Positions 24,858 through 36,525 are shown, counted from the stretch's first letter. The stretch: 64,000 bases of DNA from AC-32 sp963716865 (GCA_963716865.1 CAVQUF010000005.1:62001-126000); one strand, 5' to 3'. Numbers and translations: made by a program. Notes: generated by a model from the sequence alone, not told the origin.

Positions 24858-24861
<4 letters not shown>
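23441..24861 (-). pseudogene. Exported sialidase-like Asp-box protein, two frame breaks
   Basis: A signal peptide (KRPLLIALTFLLVCASVAAAA) and a short calcium-repeat-like start (IHGTAGPDRL ... CGRGRDLATVDGLDRVGFDC) are followed by Asp-box blades: SRDRGRAWKQ, SADGGLTWSAP, SDDGGATWTQ, typical of BNR/sialidase-fold propellers. The frame changes at 24240 (one extra base before IYGHCYISYSD) and at about 23950-23985 (before RGFAPAPLPTS). Read through, about 470 residues. No ATG/GTG/TTG is near the signal peptide; a CTG at 24861 overlaps the upstream stop as CTGA. Enzymatic activity is uncertain. Confidence 0.6.
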
Positions 24862-26525
<1,664 letters not shown>

Positions 26526-26532
26526 CGTCCGG

Positions 26533-26542
26533 ATTCTACGAT
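26533..26542. promoter_or_regulatory. Overlapping divergent -10 elements, pruA and ogt
   Basis: ATTCTACGAT contains TAGAAT on the minus strand (26533-26538) and TACGAT on the plus strand (26537-26542), overlapping by TA. They end 7 and 6 nt before ATG 26525 and ATG 26549. Confidence 0.5.
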
Positions 26543-26548
26543 TCCCGA

Positions 26549-27004
26549 ATGGTCGAGCGAATCGCGTACGAGGTGGAGGGCTGGGGCGTGGGGGAGCTCT
26601 GGCTCTCCGAGGCCGCGCTCGCCTGGCACGAGTTTCCTTCCGGGGCCGCGGATGCGTCCGGCCACGATCCGCTCGTGGACAGGGTCCGCGGCTACCTTGC
26701 CGGCGTGCGCGAGACCTTCGCGGACGTGGAGCTAGACCTCGCGTGGTGCACGCCGTTCCAGCGGCGGGTGGTCGAGACGATGCGCGCGATCCCCTACGGC
26801 GAGACGGCGACGTACGGAGAGGTCGCCGCGCTGGCCGGTCATCCGAACGCGCAGCGCGCCGTCGGGTCCGTGTGCGCGGCGAACCGGTTCGCGCTGGTCG
26901 TGCCGTGCCACCGCGTCGTCGCGGCCGACGGCCTCGGCTCGTACGGCTCGCTGGGGCCGGAGTACAAGCGGCGCCTGCTGGAGCTCGAGCGTGTCCTTCT
27001 CTGA
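26549..27004 (+). CDS. ogt: Methylated-DNA--protein-cysteine methyltransferase
   Basis: A 151-residue suicide repair protein. The DNA-binding helix-turn-helix ETATYGEVAALAGHPNAQRAVGSVCAANR leads into the active site VPCHRVV with the acceptor Cys. It removes the alkyl group from O6-alkylguanine. The N-terminal half is short and degenerate, as in small Ogt forms. Its end overlaps whiA by 14 bp. Confidence 0.9.
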   Translation: MVERIAYEVEGWGVGELWLSEAALAWHEFPSGAADASGHDPLVDRVRGYLAGVRETFADVELDLAWCTPFQRRVVETMRAIPYGETATYGEVAALAGHPNAQRAVGSVCAANRFALVVPCHRVVAADGLGSYGSLGPEYKRRLLELERVLL

Positions 27005-27911
27005 GGACGTCCGCAACGAGCTGGCATCGATCGCGCCCGACCGCGAGTGCGACCGGCTCGCGGAGCTCTCGGCGCTGTTCCACTTCGCGGGCCGGCTGCA
27101 CCTCCGCGGCCGCGGGGAGGTGTCGTTGCATCTCGATCTCGCCGGCGCAGCGGTCGCCAGGCGCGCGTTCGCGCTCCTGCGCTCGTTCGAGGTCGGCTCG
27201 GAGATCCGCACCTACCGGCGCACGGCGTTCGGCCGGGAGACGAGGTACCAGCTGCACGTCGAGGGCGGACGGCAGGCCCTGGAGCTGCTGAAGGAGTGCG
27301 GCGTCGTCGATTCCCGGCTCGCGCCTCGCGAGCGCCCGCCCAGGCGCGTACTCGGCCGGGGGTGCTGCCGCGCCGCGTATCTCCGCGGCGCACTGCTCGC
27401 CGCCGGCTCCGTGAGCGCTCCGCCGTCGCCGCATCTGGAGGTGAGAAGTGAGAGCCGCGCGGGGGCGGAGGCGGTCGCGGACGCCGCCGCGGCCGAGGGC
27501 GCCGACCTGCGCGTCTCCGGCCGCGGCGACCAGTCGCTCGCCTACGCGAAGAGCATCGACCGCATCGCAGGCGTGCTTGCAGCGGCCGGTGCCAGCGACG
27601 CGGCCCTGGCGCTGCAGGAGCGCGCAGTCGTCGGGTCGACGCGGGCCCAGGCGAACCGCCTCGCGAACGCCGACCACGCCAACCTCGTTCGCTCCGGCCG
27701 TGCCGCCCACACGCAACTCGAGGCGATCCGCCGCCTCCGGAAAGCGGGAAGGCTGGACGAGCTCTCGGCGAACCTCCGCGAAATCGCCGCTCTCCGCCTC
27801 AAGCACCCGTCGCTGTCGCTCCGCGAGCTCGGCGCCAAGTGCGATCCGCCGGCGACGAAGTCAGCTGCCCAGCGCCGTCTGCAAACCCTGATCCGTCTGT
27901 CAGAGCGGTAG
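26991..27911 (+). CDS. whiA: WhiA sporulation/division regulator homologue
   Basis: A 306-residue WhiA: SFSEDVRNELA at the N-terminus, a LAGLIDADG-derived core without catalytic acids (CCRAAYLRGALLAAGSV), and a C-terminal helix-turn-helix (SLSLRELGAKCDPPATKSAAQRRLQTLIRL). In actinobacteria WhiA controls division and sporulation genes; here it is not beside rapZ/yvcK as is common. GTG start inside ogt. Confidence 0.92.
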   Translation: MSFSEDVRNELASIAPDRECDRLAELSALFHFAGRLHLRGRGEVSLHLDLAGAAVARRAFALLRSFEVGSEIRTYRRTAFGRETRYQLHVEGGRQALELLKECGVVDSRLAPRERPPRRVLGRGCCRAAYLRGALLAAGSVSAPPSPHLEVRSESRAGAEAVADAAAAEGADLRVSGRGDQSLAYAKSIDRIAGVLAAAGASDAALALQERAVVGSTRAQANRLANADHANLVRSGRAAHTQLEAIRRLRKAGRLDELSANLREIAALRLKHPSLSLRELGAKCDPPATKSAAQRRLQTLIRLSER

Positions 27912-28096
27912 CCGAGAGTTTTCAACGCCACACGATGTTTATGTTTTTCAAGCGCGTAGTTTTTCGCCCACGTAGTGCGGCATACTTCGGGCCGGCGGGT
28001 TTGCGCTCGTCCGGCGATGGATTCAGACCCCGTCCGTCGCCAAGGTCCGGAGCGCGACAATGCGGAGGGGGAGGTCGTCCTCGGAGCTTCCCCTCC

Positions 28097-28130
28097 GGCC
28101 CGCCTTTGCCCGGGAGGGCAAAGGCGGGCC
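28097..28130. repeat. Strong hairpin downstream of whiA
   Basis: A perfect 15-bp inverted repeat (GGCCCGCCTTTGCCC and its complement) with loop GGGA. It probably terminates whiA transcription or belongs to the hairpin repeat family. The 27912-28266 gap holds this stem, the repeat at 28181 and no gene. Confidence 0.7.
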
Positions 28131-28180
28131 GTTCGGGACTAAGACGCGCGCACGGGCTAAGCCCGCACGCGCTCTAAGCG

Positions 28181-28198
28181 GCGTCGCAAGCGACGCCT
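28181..28198. repeat. Hairpin module GGCGTCGCAAGCGACGCC
   Basis: An 18-bp perfect palindromic stem identical in type to module 1 of the 61-bp repeats at 6273 and 36367; a second stem around GCACGGGCTAAGCCCG lies just upstream. Confidence 0.6.
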
Positions 28199-28266
28199 CA
28201 GCGGCCCGCCTGTGCCGCCACACCGCGGCTATATCGGAAGGGCGGGACCCGTCTTACGATGAGTGG

Positions 28267-29601
28267 GTGTCTGAGTTCGGATTCCCAGGGTGGGCGACCG
28301 TCTGGATTGCCGCTGCCCTCTGCCTCGTTGGATGCTCATCACACGCGAAGGTGGCGAGTCGCCCAACGCCGAGTGGGTTCGCTGTCAAGCCCGACATCGC
28401 CGATCCACTTTGCAACGGTGGTCGTGGCCTACGCCTGCCTGCTCGGCTCGGGATGATTCCGGTCGTCGCGAGCGCGACGATGGCGGAAGGCACCACCCTG
28501 ATCGCCGTCTCCCAGTACGGAGCGAAACGTCCAGTCGTTCTCCACTCCGTCGCACGTCGTTGCCTACCGAACCGAGAGTTCGGGGATCAAGGCACAGCGA
28601 CGATCAGGTTCTCCTCACGCCACCGCCCGGCCTCCGACAGCGTGTGGGTAAACGCGGTCGCACTGAGAAAGGGAGGGGGCGCGATCATCGTCGGCGCTTA
28701 CGGAAAGGGAGGGACTCAAGCCGCGTGGTTGATCGGTGAGGTCACCCGGGGAGGGCGGCTCGATCCGCAGTTCGGGAACGGCGGTTGGACGGTCCTCCCG
28801 TTTCGCGGTGAGGTGAGGGCAGTCGTTCAGCAACCCTCGGGACGCATCGTAATCGGCGGAGATGACGCTGGCGGCGGCTGCTGCTCGGTGAACTGGGTGG
28901 CCGCCGTCTCAGCTCACGGCAAGCTCGATCGAGCGTTCGGCTTGCGGGGGCGAGTGAGGCTGCCGGAGGTGGGCCCGGATTCGGGGGTCGAGGCGCTGGC
29001 GCTCGAGCCGAACAGCGACGTATTGGTGGACGTCGCTTACGGAAACATGGGGTGCTGGGGCCTCCAACTCACGATGCTGACGCCATCGGGACGACCAGTG
29101 CCGCTCTTTCGCGAGAGACTGGATCGGTTCTGGCACAAGCTCGGGTTCAATGCATTCGACGGTGACGCCTACGTCGACGGCAGAGGTCTCACTCTGGTGG
29201 GCGCAGGACAAAAGCCGTGTTTCCTCCGGGTCCCGGCACCGTCAGCTACCGGCTTAATCGCTCACTTTCGAACCGATGGGCAGCCCGCTGGCCGAACGCA
29301 CCGCTTTTCTTCTCGAATTGTCGAGGGTGTCCAGCCGTTCCACAGCGGCGATCGCACCTTCGTCGTCACCGGGACGTACGGTGACTCGACGAAGCTGACC
29401 ATGACCGCCCGACGGCCGGACGGTTCGACCGATCCCCGGTTCGGCAACCGCGGCCGTGCGTGGGTTCATCTGCCGTGGAGGGGACGCAATGCGGCCCTGG
29501 ACACCATCGTCTCGGTCACCGAAGCGAGGCCGAGAACGATCGTTGTCATAGCTGCGAGGTACGGCGGTGACCAACTACAGGTGATCCGCCTTCACCTCTG
29601 A
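28267..29601 (+). CDS. Lipoprotein with delta-60-type propeller repeats
   Basis: A 444-residue protein. The lipobox is AALCLVGCSS (Cys about residue 21). The rest contains delta-60-like repeats: LDPQFGNGGWTVLPF with VVQQPSGRIVIGGDD, LDRAFGLRGRVRLPEVG with LALEPNSDVLV, and TDPRFGNRGRAWVHL. These repeats form surface propellers of unknown ligand. TACGAT (28255-28260) ends 6 nt before the GTG at 28267, which sets the start; longer upstream readings cross the hairpin repeats. Confidence 0.65.
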   Translation: MSEFGFPGWATVWIAAALCLVGCSSHAKVASRPTPSGFAVKPDIADPLCNGGRGLRLPARLGMIPVVASATMAEGTTLIAVSQYGAKRPVVLHSVARRCLPNREFGDQGTATIRFSSRHRPASDSVWVNAVALRKGGGAIIVGAYGKGGTQAAWLIGEVTRGGRLDPQFGNGGWTVLPFRGEVRAVVQQPSGRIVIGGDDAGGGCCSVNWVAAVSAHGKLDRAFGLRGRVRLPEVGPDSGVEALALEPNSDVLVDVAYGNMGCWGLQLTMLTPSGRPVPLFRERLDRFWHKLGFNAFDGDAYVDGRGLTLVGAGQKPCFLRVPAPSATGLIAHFRTDGQPAGRTHRFSSRIVEGVQPFHSGDRTFVVTGTYGDSTKLTMTARRPDGSTDPRFGNRGRAWVHLPWRGRNAALDTIVSVTEARPRTIVVIAARYGGDQLQVIRLHL

Positions 29602-29652
29602 GGCCCAAGAGGCTCTCGTTAGACTCGGCGAGACAAGCGACGGGGAGGCATC

Positions 29653-30678
<1,026 letters not shown>

Positions 30679-31722
30679 GTGCACCACGCGCGGTCGGTCC
30701 GCGATGCCCAGGTGGGCGGAAAGCAGGTGCTCGTCCGCGCTGACCTGAACGTGCCGCTCGACGACGGCCGCGTCGCCGACGACACGCGCATCCGCGCCTC
30801 GCTCCCGACGCTTCGCTACCTGCTCGAGCACGATGCGGCCGGGATCGCGGTCTGCTCGCACCTCGGCCGGCCGGAGGGCCCCGACCCGGCCTTCTCGATG
30901 GAGCCGGTGCGCGAGCGGTTGCGCGAGCTGCTCCCGGACGACCGGATCGAGGTGCTCGAGAACACGCGCTTCGACCCGGGCGAGACGAAGAACGACCCTG
31001 GCTTCGCACGACGACTCGCCGAGGGGCGGGACCTGTTCGTGGAGGACGCGTTCGGCTCCGTCCACCGCGCGCACGCCTCGACCGTGGGCGTCGCCGAGCT
31101 GCTGCCGGCCTACGCGGGTCTGCTGCTGGAACGCGAGCTCGAGGAGCTCGGCAAGCTGCTCGGCGACGTGGAGCGGCCGTTCCTGCTCGTCTCCGGCGGC
31201 GCGAAGGTCGAGGACAAGCTCGGCGTCCTGCGCAACCTCGGCGGCAGGGCCGACACCGTGCTCGTCGGCGGGAAGATGGCCGAGGAGCTGCGCGACGAGA
31301 ACCCGCTCGGCTTCCCGGTCGAGCTGCCGCGCGACGTGGTCGCCGCCGCGGCGTTCGAGGCGGACGCCGAGTCGAAGGTCGTCGCCTACGACGCTCTTCC
31401 CGAGGGCTGGCTCGGGCTCGACATCGGCCCGGAGACGCGCGAGGCGTTCGCGGCCGAGATCGGCCGGGCGCGGACGATCTTCTGGAACGGGCCCATGGGC
31501 GTGTTCGAGTGGCCGCGCTTCGCGGAGGGCACGAAGGCCGTGGCCGAGGCGGTCGCCGGCTCGGAGGCGTACTCGGTGGTCGGCGGTGCCGACTCGGCCC
31601 GCGCGCTGCGCGAGCTCGGGCTCGAGGACGAGGTCTCGTGGCTCTCGACGGGCGGGGGGGCGGCGCTCGAGCTCCTCGAGGGCAAGGATCTCCCCGGCGT
31701 GGCCGTGATTCCCACCGCCTGA
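30679..31722 (+). CDS. pgk: Phosphoglycerate kinase
   Basis: A 347-residue PGK, short for the family (about 390-400). VRADLNVPLDDGRVADDTRI, SHLGRPEG and ENTRFDPGETKND mark the substrate half; SGGAKVEDKLGVL, FWNGPMGVFE and STGGGAALELLEGKDLPGV the nucleotide half. It makes ATP from 1,3-bisphosphoglycerate. Starts with GTG directly after gap. Confidence 0.93.
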   Translation: MHHARSVRDAQVGGKQVLVRADLNVPLDDGRVADDTRIRASLPTLRYLLEHDAAGIAVCSHLGRPEGPDPAFSMEPVRERLRELLPDDRIEVLENTRFDPGETKNDPGFARRLAEGRDLFVEDAFGSVHRAHASTVGVAELLPAYAGLLLERELEELGKLLGDVERPFLLVSGGAKVEDKLGVLRNLGGRADTVLVGGKMAEELRDENPLGFPVELPRDVVAAAAFEADAESKVVAYDALPEGWLGLDIGPETREAFAAEIGRARTIFWNGPMGVFEWPRFAEGTKAVAEAVAGSEAYSVVGGADSARALRELGLEDEVSWLSTGGGAALELLEGKDLPGVAVIPTA

Positions 31723-31731
31723 AGTACCCGC

Positions 31732-31760
31732 TTGACACCCCGCGGACCGGATAGGACACT
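31732..31760 (+). promoter_or_regulatory. Promoter of the secreted protein gene
   Basis: TTGACA (31732-31737), a 17-bp spacer and GACACT (31755-31760). This is the clearest -35 consensus in the window and lies within 10 bp of the pgk stop. Confidence 0.55.
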
Positions 31761-31844
31761 CGCGAACCGAAGCAGACAGACAGACAGAGCGGCTCTCCGC
31801 GCGTCCTCCAGCGGGAGCTGTCTCGGGGATCGGAAGGAGGAACC

Positions 31845-33554
31845 ATGGCACGTCCCAGACCGAGTCGAACCGGACTCCCGTTGAGCCTGCTCGCTCGGGG
31901 CGCCGTTCTGGTCGTGGCAGTAGCAGGGGTGCTTGCACTCGGCCCTGCCGCCGCGCGACCGAGCGCTCGAGCGACGTTCACGCCCGCCGCGTCGATCGGC
32001 GGGTACGCGGAGCCTCTCTGCGAGAGCCACTCGTCTCTGTGCCGCGACACCTATGACAATCCCGGCGACGAGTACGTCGGGCATGACGAGCCGTCGCTCG
32101 CGTTCAAGTCGTCGCGCCCGGGCTCGGGCAACGACATCACCTACGACCTCCGCCTGCCGAAGGAACCGCCGATCAAGCCGCAGAACGACGGCTCCGGCGG
32201 GACGTGGAACTTCGAGCTACGTCCGACGTTCTGGTTCGGCCTCACGCTGTGCGACTCGGAGTCCGCGCCGGAGTACACGAAGAAGTGCACCCCCGACTCC
32301 GACAAGAACGACCTCGTGGGCTCGAACCCGGCGAAGAAGGACTACATCGGCAAGCACCCGGGCAACGCGTTCCTGGAGCTCCAGTTCTACGGGCCGGGGT
32401 ACGTCCCGCAGTTCGAGGGCTTCGGCTGCTCGGCGCATCAGTACTGCGCGGCGATGACGATCGACAGCCTGAACGAGGACCAGAACACGGGCACGTTCAA
32501 CACTTCGGCCTGCGACAACTACGTCCTCGGCGGCGCCGAGCCGATCAACTGGGCGTACATCACCAAGAGCGGTGTCTCCCAGGCGCCGGCCGACCCGCTG
32601 TTCACCGGGACCTTCGACAACCCGAACTTCGATGCGGTCAACCCGGACTACAACAAGGACCTGCTGATGAGCCCGGGCGACCAGATCAGGATCCACATGC
32701 ACGACACGTCGGCCGGGTATCGCATCGACCTCTACGACAAGACAACCAATCGGAGCGGCTCGATGACGGCCTCGGTCGCCAACGGGTTCGCCCACGTTCT
32801 CTTCACTCCCGACGCGAACACGTGCCAGTCGAAGCCCTACGCGTTCCACGCGGAGTACAGCACCGCGAACCCGCGCGGGAACACGTGGTCGGCCCATACG
32901 ACGAACGTCTCGTACTCGGACGAGATCGGTCACTTCGAGCACTGCCTCCAGGTGGATGCGGAGTTCAACTGCGCCGTCGCCGGTTCCGACGATCCTGGCG
33001 GCCTCGACGAGGACGACGACAACAACTTCTGCGTCCCGGGCACGGACTCGTTGCTCATCCAGATCAACGGGTGCTTCTCGGGCGACGAGGACTTCGACGG
33101 GCCCTCGTACCAGAACGACTGGCCGGGCACGTTCAAGAACGTGAAGCTCGACCGGAAGCTCCACCCGCAGCCGGTCATGTTCACGAGCCCGACGACAGAC
33201 GGGGGCAAGAACTACTCGAAGATCATGTTCGAGGCCGACCTGCCCAGGATCGAGGCCTCCGACTCGCAGGACAACCCGCCGTTCTGCGACCGGAACACGG
33301 GTGAGAACTGCGTCAACCCGCCGCTGGGCGCGCAGTTCTACCCGTTCTACTCGACCACGTACAGCAACGGAACGTGCACGTGGCAGGAGGGCGGGCCGTT
33401 CCTTCCGGGCACGATCGAGGACTTCGGCGGGAGCTCGACGACGGAGTTCGGGCCACTGCTGAAGACGACGTACCCCGGACCGGGCTTCATGCCGATCCAG
33501 CGGTACAACAACTTCAACAGCGGCGAGATGCACAACGTCTGTCCCGTCGGCTGA
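31845..33554 (+). CDS. Large secreted protein of unknown function
   Basis: A 569-residue exported protein (signal LLARGAVLVVAVAGVLALGPAAA). The mature chain is acidic, aromatic and rich in Asn/Asp, with many cysteines that could pair (EPLCESHSSLCRD, GFGCSAHQYCAAM, CVPGTDSLLIQINGC, FCDRNTGENC). It reads like a large beta-sandwich or propeller surface protein. An AGGAGG Shine-Dalgarno, own promoter and strong terminator make it a separate unit inside the glycolytic cluster, which suggests high expression. I do not recognise the family. Confidence 0.7.
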   Translation: MARPRPSRTGLPLSLLARGAVLVVAVAGVLALGPAAARPSARATFTPAASIGGYAEPLCESHSSLCRDTYDNPGDEYVGHDEPSLAFKSSRPGSGNDITYDLRLPKEPPIKPQNDGSGGTWNFELRPTFWFGLTLCDSESAPEYTKKCTPDSDKNDLVGSNPAKKDYIGKHPGNAFLELQFYGPGYVPQFEGFGCSAHQYCAAMTIDSLNEDQNTGTFNTSACDNYVLGGAEPINWAYITKSGVSQAPADPLFTGTFDNPNFDAVNPDYNKDLLMSPGDQIRIHMHDTSAGYRIDLYDKTTNRSGSMTASVANGFAHVLFTPDANTCQSKPYAFHAEYSTANPRGNTWSAHTTNVSYSDEIGHFEHCLQVDAEFNCAVAGSDDPGGLDEDDDNNFCVPGTDSLLIQINGCFSGDEDFDGPSYQNDWPGTFKNVKLDRKLHPQPVMFTSPTTDGGKNYSKIMFEADLPRIEASDSQDNPPFCDRNTGENCVNPPLGAQFYPFYSTTYSNGTCTWQEGGPFLPGTIEDFGGSSTTEFGPLLKTTYPGPGFMPIQRYNNFNSGEMHNVCPVG

Positions 33555-33565
33555 TCGCGGATAAC

Positions 33566-33594
33566 GGAGGAGCGGCCACAGCGGCCGCTCCTCC
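33566..33594 (+). terminator. Intrinsic-type terminator after the secreted protein
   Basis: A perfect 12-bp GC-rich stem (GGAGGAGCGGCC and complement) with a 5-nt loop, 12 bp past the stop codon. Only TT follows, so it is an actinobacterial U-poor hairpin. Confidence 0.75.
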
Positions 33595-33618
33595 TTCCGC
33601 CCGTAAGATCGTGCGCTG

Positions 33619-34306
33619 ATGCTCGTCGCCGGCAACTGGAAGATGTACAAGGGACCGGCGGAGACGCGGGAGTTCCTCGCCGCGTTCGAGCCGCCTGCCG
33701 GCGTCGAGGTCGTCGTCTGCCCGCCGTTCGGGTCGCTCGGGGCGGCCGTCGCCAGCGGCCGCACGATCTTCGCGCAGAACGTCCACTGGGAGGACGAGGG
33801 CGCGTTCACCGGCGAGGTCTCGACGACGATCCTGCTCGAGCTCGGCGTCCAGGGCGCGATCGTGGGCCACTCGGAGCGGCGGCAGTACTTCGGCGAGACC
33901 GACGAGACGGTCCGGCTTCGGACCGAGCACGCGCTCGGAGGCCGGCCTGTGCGTGATCGCCTGCGTGGGCGAGCTCGACGAGGAGCGCGAGCGCGGCGAG
34001 ACCGAGGACGTCCTGCGCCGGCAGGTGTCGGTGCTGCCCGAGCACGACGGGCTCGTCGTCGCGTACGAGCCGGTCTGGGCGATCGGGACGGGCAAGACGG
34101 CCACGCCGGAGATCGCCCAGGACGCCCACGCGTTCATCAAGTCGCTGCTCCCTCTCCCGATCCTCTACGGGGGCTCGGTCAAGCCCGAGAACGCGGCGGA
34201 GCTGCTCGCGCAGCCGGACGTCGACGGCGCTCTCGTCGGCGGCGCCTCGCTCGACGTGGAATCGTTCACGGCGATTTGCCGGGCAGCGGCAGCTATCCCC
34301 TCGTAG
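33619..34306 (+). CDS. tpiA: Triosephosphate isomerase, one frame break
   Basis: Read across one break this is a complete, slightly short TIM (~229 residues): NWKMYKG, catalytic His region IVGHSERRQYFGE, catalytic Glu region VAYEPVWAIGTGKTA and phosphate loop YGGSVKPENAAEL. At about 33938 one extra G moves HALEAGLCVIACVGE out of frame. An essential enzyme is unlikely to be dead, so sequence error is favoured. TAAGAT (33604-33609) ends 9 nt before the ATG. Confidence 0.85.
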
Positions 34307-35727
34307 CGCTCGTCGTCCTCGACGGCTGGGGGTGCGCGCCGCCCGGCCCGGGGAACGCGATCGACCTGGCCGAGACGCCGGTCTTCGACCGCCTGTTCTC
34401 CCAGTACCCGCACACGACCCTGAAGGCATCGGGCGAGGCGGTGGGCCTGCCGCCGGGTCAGATGGGCAACTCGGAGGTCGGCCACCTGACCATCGGCTCC
34501 GGACGCGTGCTCGACCAGGATCTCCAGCGCGTCAACCGAGCGATCGCGGACGGCTCGTTCTTCGAGAGCCCTGTGCTGAGGGCAGCGTTCGACAAGGGCC
34601 GTGACGTCCACCTGCTCGGGCTCGTCTCCCACGGCGGCGTCCACTCGCACATCGACCACCTGCAGGCGCTGCTCCGCTTCGCGCCCGAGCGCACGTGGAT
34701 CCACGCGTTCACGGACGGGCGGGACGTCTCGCCGCACGCGGCAGCCGAGGACCTCGGAGAGCTGCCGGCCGACCGGATCGCGACCGTCTGCGGCCGCTAC
34801 TACGCGATGGACCGCGACCAGCGCTGGGAGCGGACCCGGCGCGCCTACGACGCGATCGTCGAAGGCGAGGGCGAGCACGCAGACGATCCCGTCGCCGCCG
34901 TGCGAGCCAGCTACGAGCGAGGCGTCACGGACGAGTTCATCGAGCCGATCGTGCTCGACGGCCGCCCGCGCCTGAGCACCGGAGACGCGGTGATCTTCTT
35001 CAACTTCCGGCCCGACCGCGCCCGGCAGCTGAGCCAGATGCTGGTCGAGCACGGGTTCGACCTGACGACGATGACGCGGTACCGGGACGACCTCGACTGC
35101 CCGGTCGTCTTCGAGCCGGAGAAGGTCGTCGAGACGATGGCTGAAGTCCTGGCTCGGCAGGGCCTGCGCCAGCTCCACGTCGCCGAGACGGAGAAGTACG
35201 CGCACGTGACGTACTTCTTCAACGGGGGCCGCGAGCAGGAGTGGCCGGGCGAGACCCGGATCCTCGTCCCGAGCCCCCGCGACGTCGGGACCTACGACCG
35301 CAAGCCGGAGATGTCCGCCCCGGAGGTGACCGACCTGTTCTGCGAGGCGCTCGTGGACGACGGCTACAGCTTCGCGGTCCTCAACTTCGCGAACGCGGAC
35401 ATGGTCGGCCACTCAGGCGTGATCCCGGCGGTCGTGAAGGCGGTCGAGACGGCCGACGCCTGCCTCGGCCGCGTCGCCGAGACTGTCCAGCGGCTCGGCG
35501 GGGTGCTCCTGATCACCGCCGACCACGGAAACGCGGAGCAGATGCTCGAGCCCGATGGCACGAGCCCGCACACCGCGCACACGTCGAATCCGGTACCGCT
35601 TATCGTCACGGATCCCGCTGCAAATCTGCGGGAGGGGGGCGAGCTGGCGGATCTCGTGCCCACCGCGATTTCTTACCTGAATCTTGCGAAACCTTTACAG
35701 ATGACGGGTGAAAATCTCTGCATCTGA
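34276..35727 (+). CDS. gpmI: 2,3-bisphosphoglycerate-independent phosphoglycerate mutase
   Basis: About 483 residues. LVVLDGWG with the first metal Asp, MGNSEVGHLTIGSGR with the phosphorylated Ser, FTDGRDVSP, FFNFRPDRARQLS and TADHGNAEQM are the iPGM hallmarks. It interconverts 3- and 2-phosphoglycerate. The TTG at 34276 inside the tpiA end is the only upstream start before VALVVLDGWG; overlap is 31 bp. Confidence 0.93.
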   Translation: MPGSGSYPLVALVVLDGWGCAPPGPGNAIDLAETPVFDRLFSQYPHTTLKASGEAVGLPPGQMGNSEVGHLTIGSGRVLDQDLQRVNRAIADGSFFESPVLRAAFDKGRDVHLLGLVSHGGVHSHIDHLQALLRFAPERTWIHAFTDGRDVSPHAAAEDLGELPADRIATVCGRYYAMDRDQRWERTRRAYDAIVEGEGEHADDPVAAVRASYERGVTDEFIEPIVLDGRPRLSTGDAVIFFNFRPDRARQLSQMLVEHGFDLTTMTRYRDDLDCPVVFEPEKVVETMAEVLARQGLRQLHVAETEKYAHVTYFFNGGREQEWPGETRILVPSPRDVGTYDRKPEMSAPEVTDLFCEALVDDGYSFAVLNFANADMVGHSGVIPAVVKAVETADACLGRVAETVQRLGGVLLITADHGNAEQMLEPDGTSPHTAHTSNPVPLIVTDPAANLREGGELADLVPTAISYLNLAKPLQMTGENLCI

Positions 35728-35740
35728 CCGTTTTCCGGTC

Positions 35741-35746
35741 TATACT
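35741..35746 (+). promoter_or_regulatory. -10 element of the ECF sigma gene
   Basis: TATACT ends 9 nt before the TTG at 35756, the leaderless spacing; no convincing -35 lies 16-18 bp upstream. Confidence 0.4.
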
Positions 35747-35755
35747 CGGCGAGCC

Positions 35756-36349
35756 TTGAGCCTGGCACAACCTGATCCCGGCGTTCTCCGCAAAGCCCAG
35801 CGGGGAGACGAGCGCGCCTTCACCCTGATCCTGAGGGCGTACGAGACTCCGGTCTTCAACTACGTCCTCCGGCTCGTCAACGGCGACCGGTCTCTGGCCG
35901 AGGATCTGACCCAGGAAGTGTTCCTCCGCGTCTTCCAGGGCCTGCCGAAGTTCTCGGCCCGCTGCAAGTTCACGACGTGGCTCTTCCAGGTGACGAAGAA
36001 CCGCGTGCTGGACGAGCTGCGTGCCTCCGAGCGGCGGCCGCGGGCGCTTGTTGCGCTCGACGACATCGCCCCGCTCGAGGTGTTCGACACTCCCGTCGAG
36101 CGGCTCGAGGAGATGGACTCGCTCTGGCGGGCGGTCGAGGAACTGACCGTCGACCTGAAGATGGCGCTGCTCCTGCGCGACGTGGTTGGCCTCTCCTACA
36201 CCGAGATCGCGGACTCGCTCGAGATCACGCTGGCCACCGTCAAGTGGCGGATCTACAAGGCCCGCGAAGAAGTCCAGATCGCGCTCGTGCGCGAGGGCGT
36301 CACGTTCGGCGCTCCCGCCGTCGCCGAGCCCAAGCAACAACAGCTTTAG
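35756..36349 (+). CDS. ECF-type RNA polymerase sigma factor
   Basis: About 197 residues. Region 2: ERAFTLILRAYETPVFNYVLRLVNGDRSLAEDLTQEVFLRVF; KFTTWLFQVTKNRVLDELR is the WL-FxIAxN helix; region 4: ALLLRDVVGLSYTEIADSLEITLATVKWRIYKARE. It resembles the SigE/RpoE-like group but has no adjacent anti-sigma gene. TTG 35756 is favoured by the TATACT element; GTG 35708 inside gpmI is the alternative. Its stop is supplied at the edge of the following repeat. Confidence 0.85.
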   Translation: MSLAQPDPGVLRKAQRGDERAFTLILRAYETPVFNYVLRLVNGDRSLAEDLTQEVFLRVFQGLPKFSARCKFTTWLFQVTKNRVLDELRASERRPRALVALDDIAPLEVFDTPVERLEEMDSLWRAVEELTVDLKMALLLRDVVGLSYTEIADSLEITLATVKWRIYKAREEVQIALVREGVTFGAPAVAEPKQQQL

Positions 36350-36366
36350 ACGGCCGCACCGGAGTC

Positions 36367-36525
36367 AGACGGCCACACCGGCAAAGCCGGCATGGCCTCC
36401 ACACGGCATCACAAGTGATGCCTCAGCGGCACGGCCTCCTGGGTCGGCGTCGCAAGCGAACGCCTAGACGGCCGCACCGGCCAAGCCGGCACGGCCTCTT
36501 GGGTCGGCGTCGCAAGCGAACGCCT
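36367..36525. repeat. Inverted-orientation copies of the 61-bp two-hairpin repeat
   Basis: Two near-complete units (36367-36423 and 36466-36525) flank a partial one (36424-36465), all opposite in orientation to the copies at 6273. GGCGTCGCAAGCGAACGCC-type stems and GGCCGCACCGGC / GCCGGCACGGCC stems are conserved. The 36350-36651 gap holds these and a T-rich stretch before the next gene, nothing else. Confidence 0.8.

Noticed and set aside
26991..27911. WhiA as an active LAGLIDADG homing endonuclease
   Set aside because: The core lacks the catalytic acids and the C-terminal helix-turn-helix fits the WhiA regulator family.
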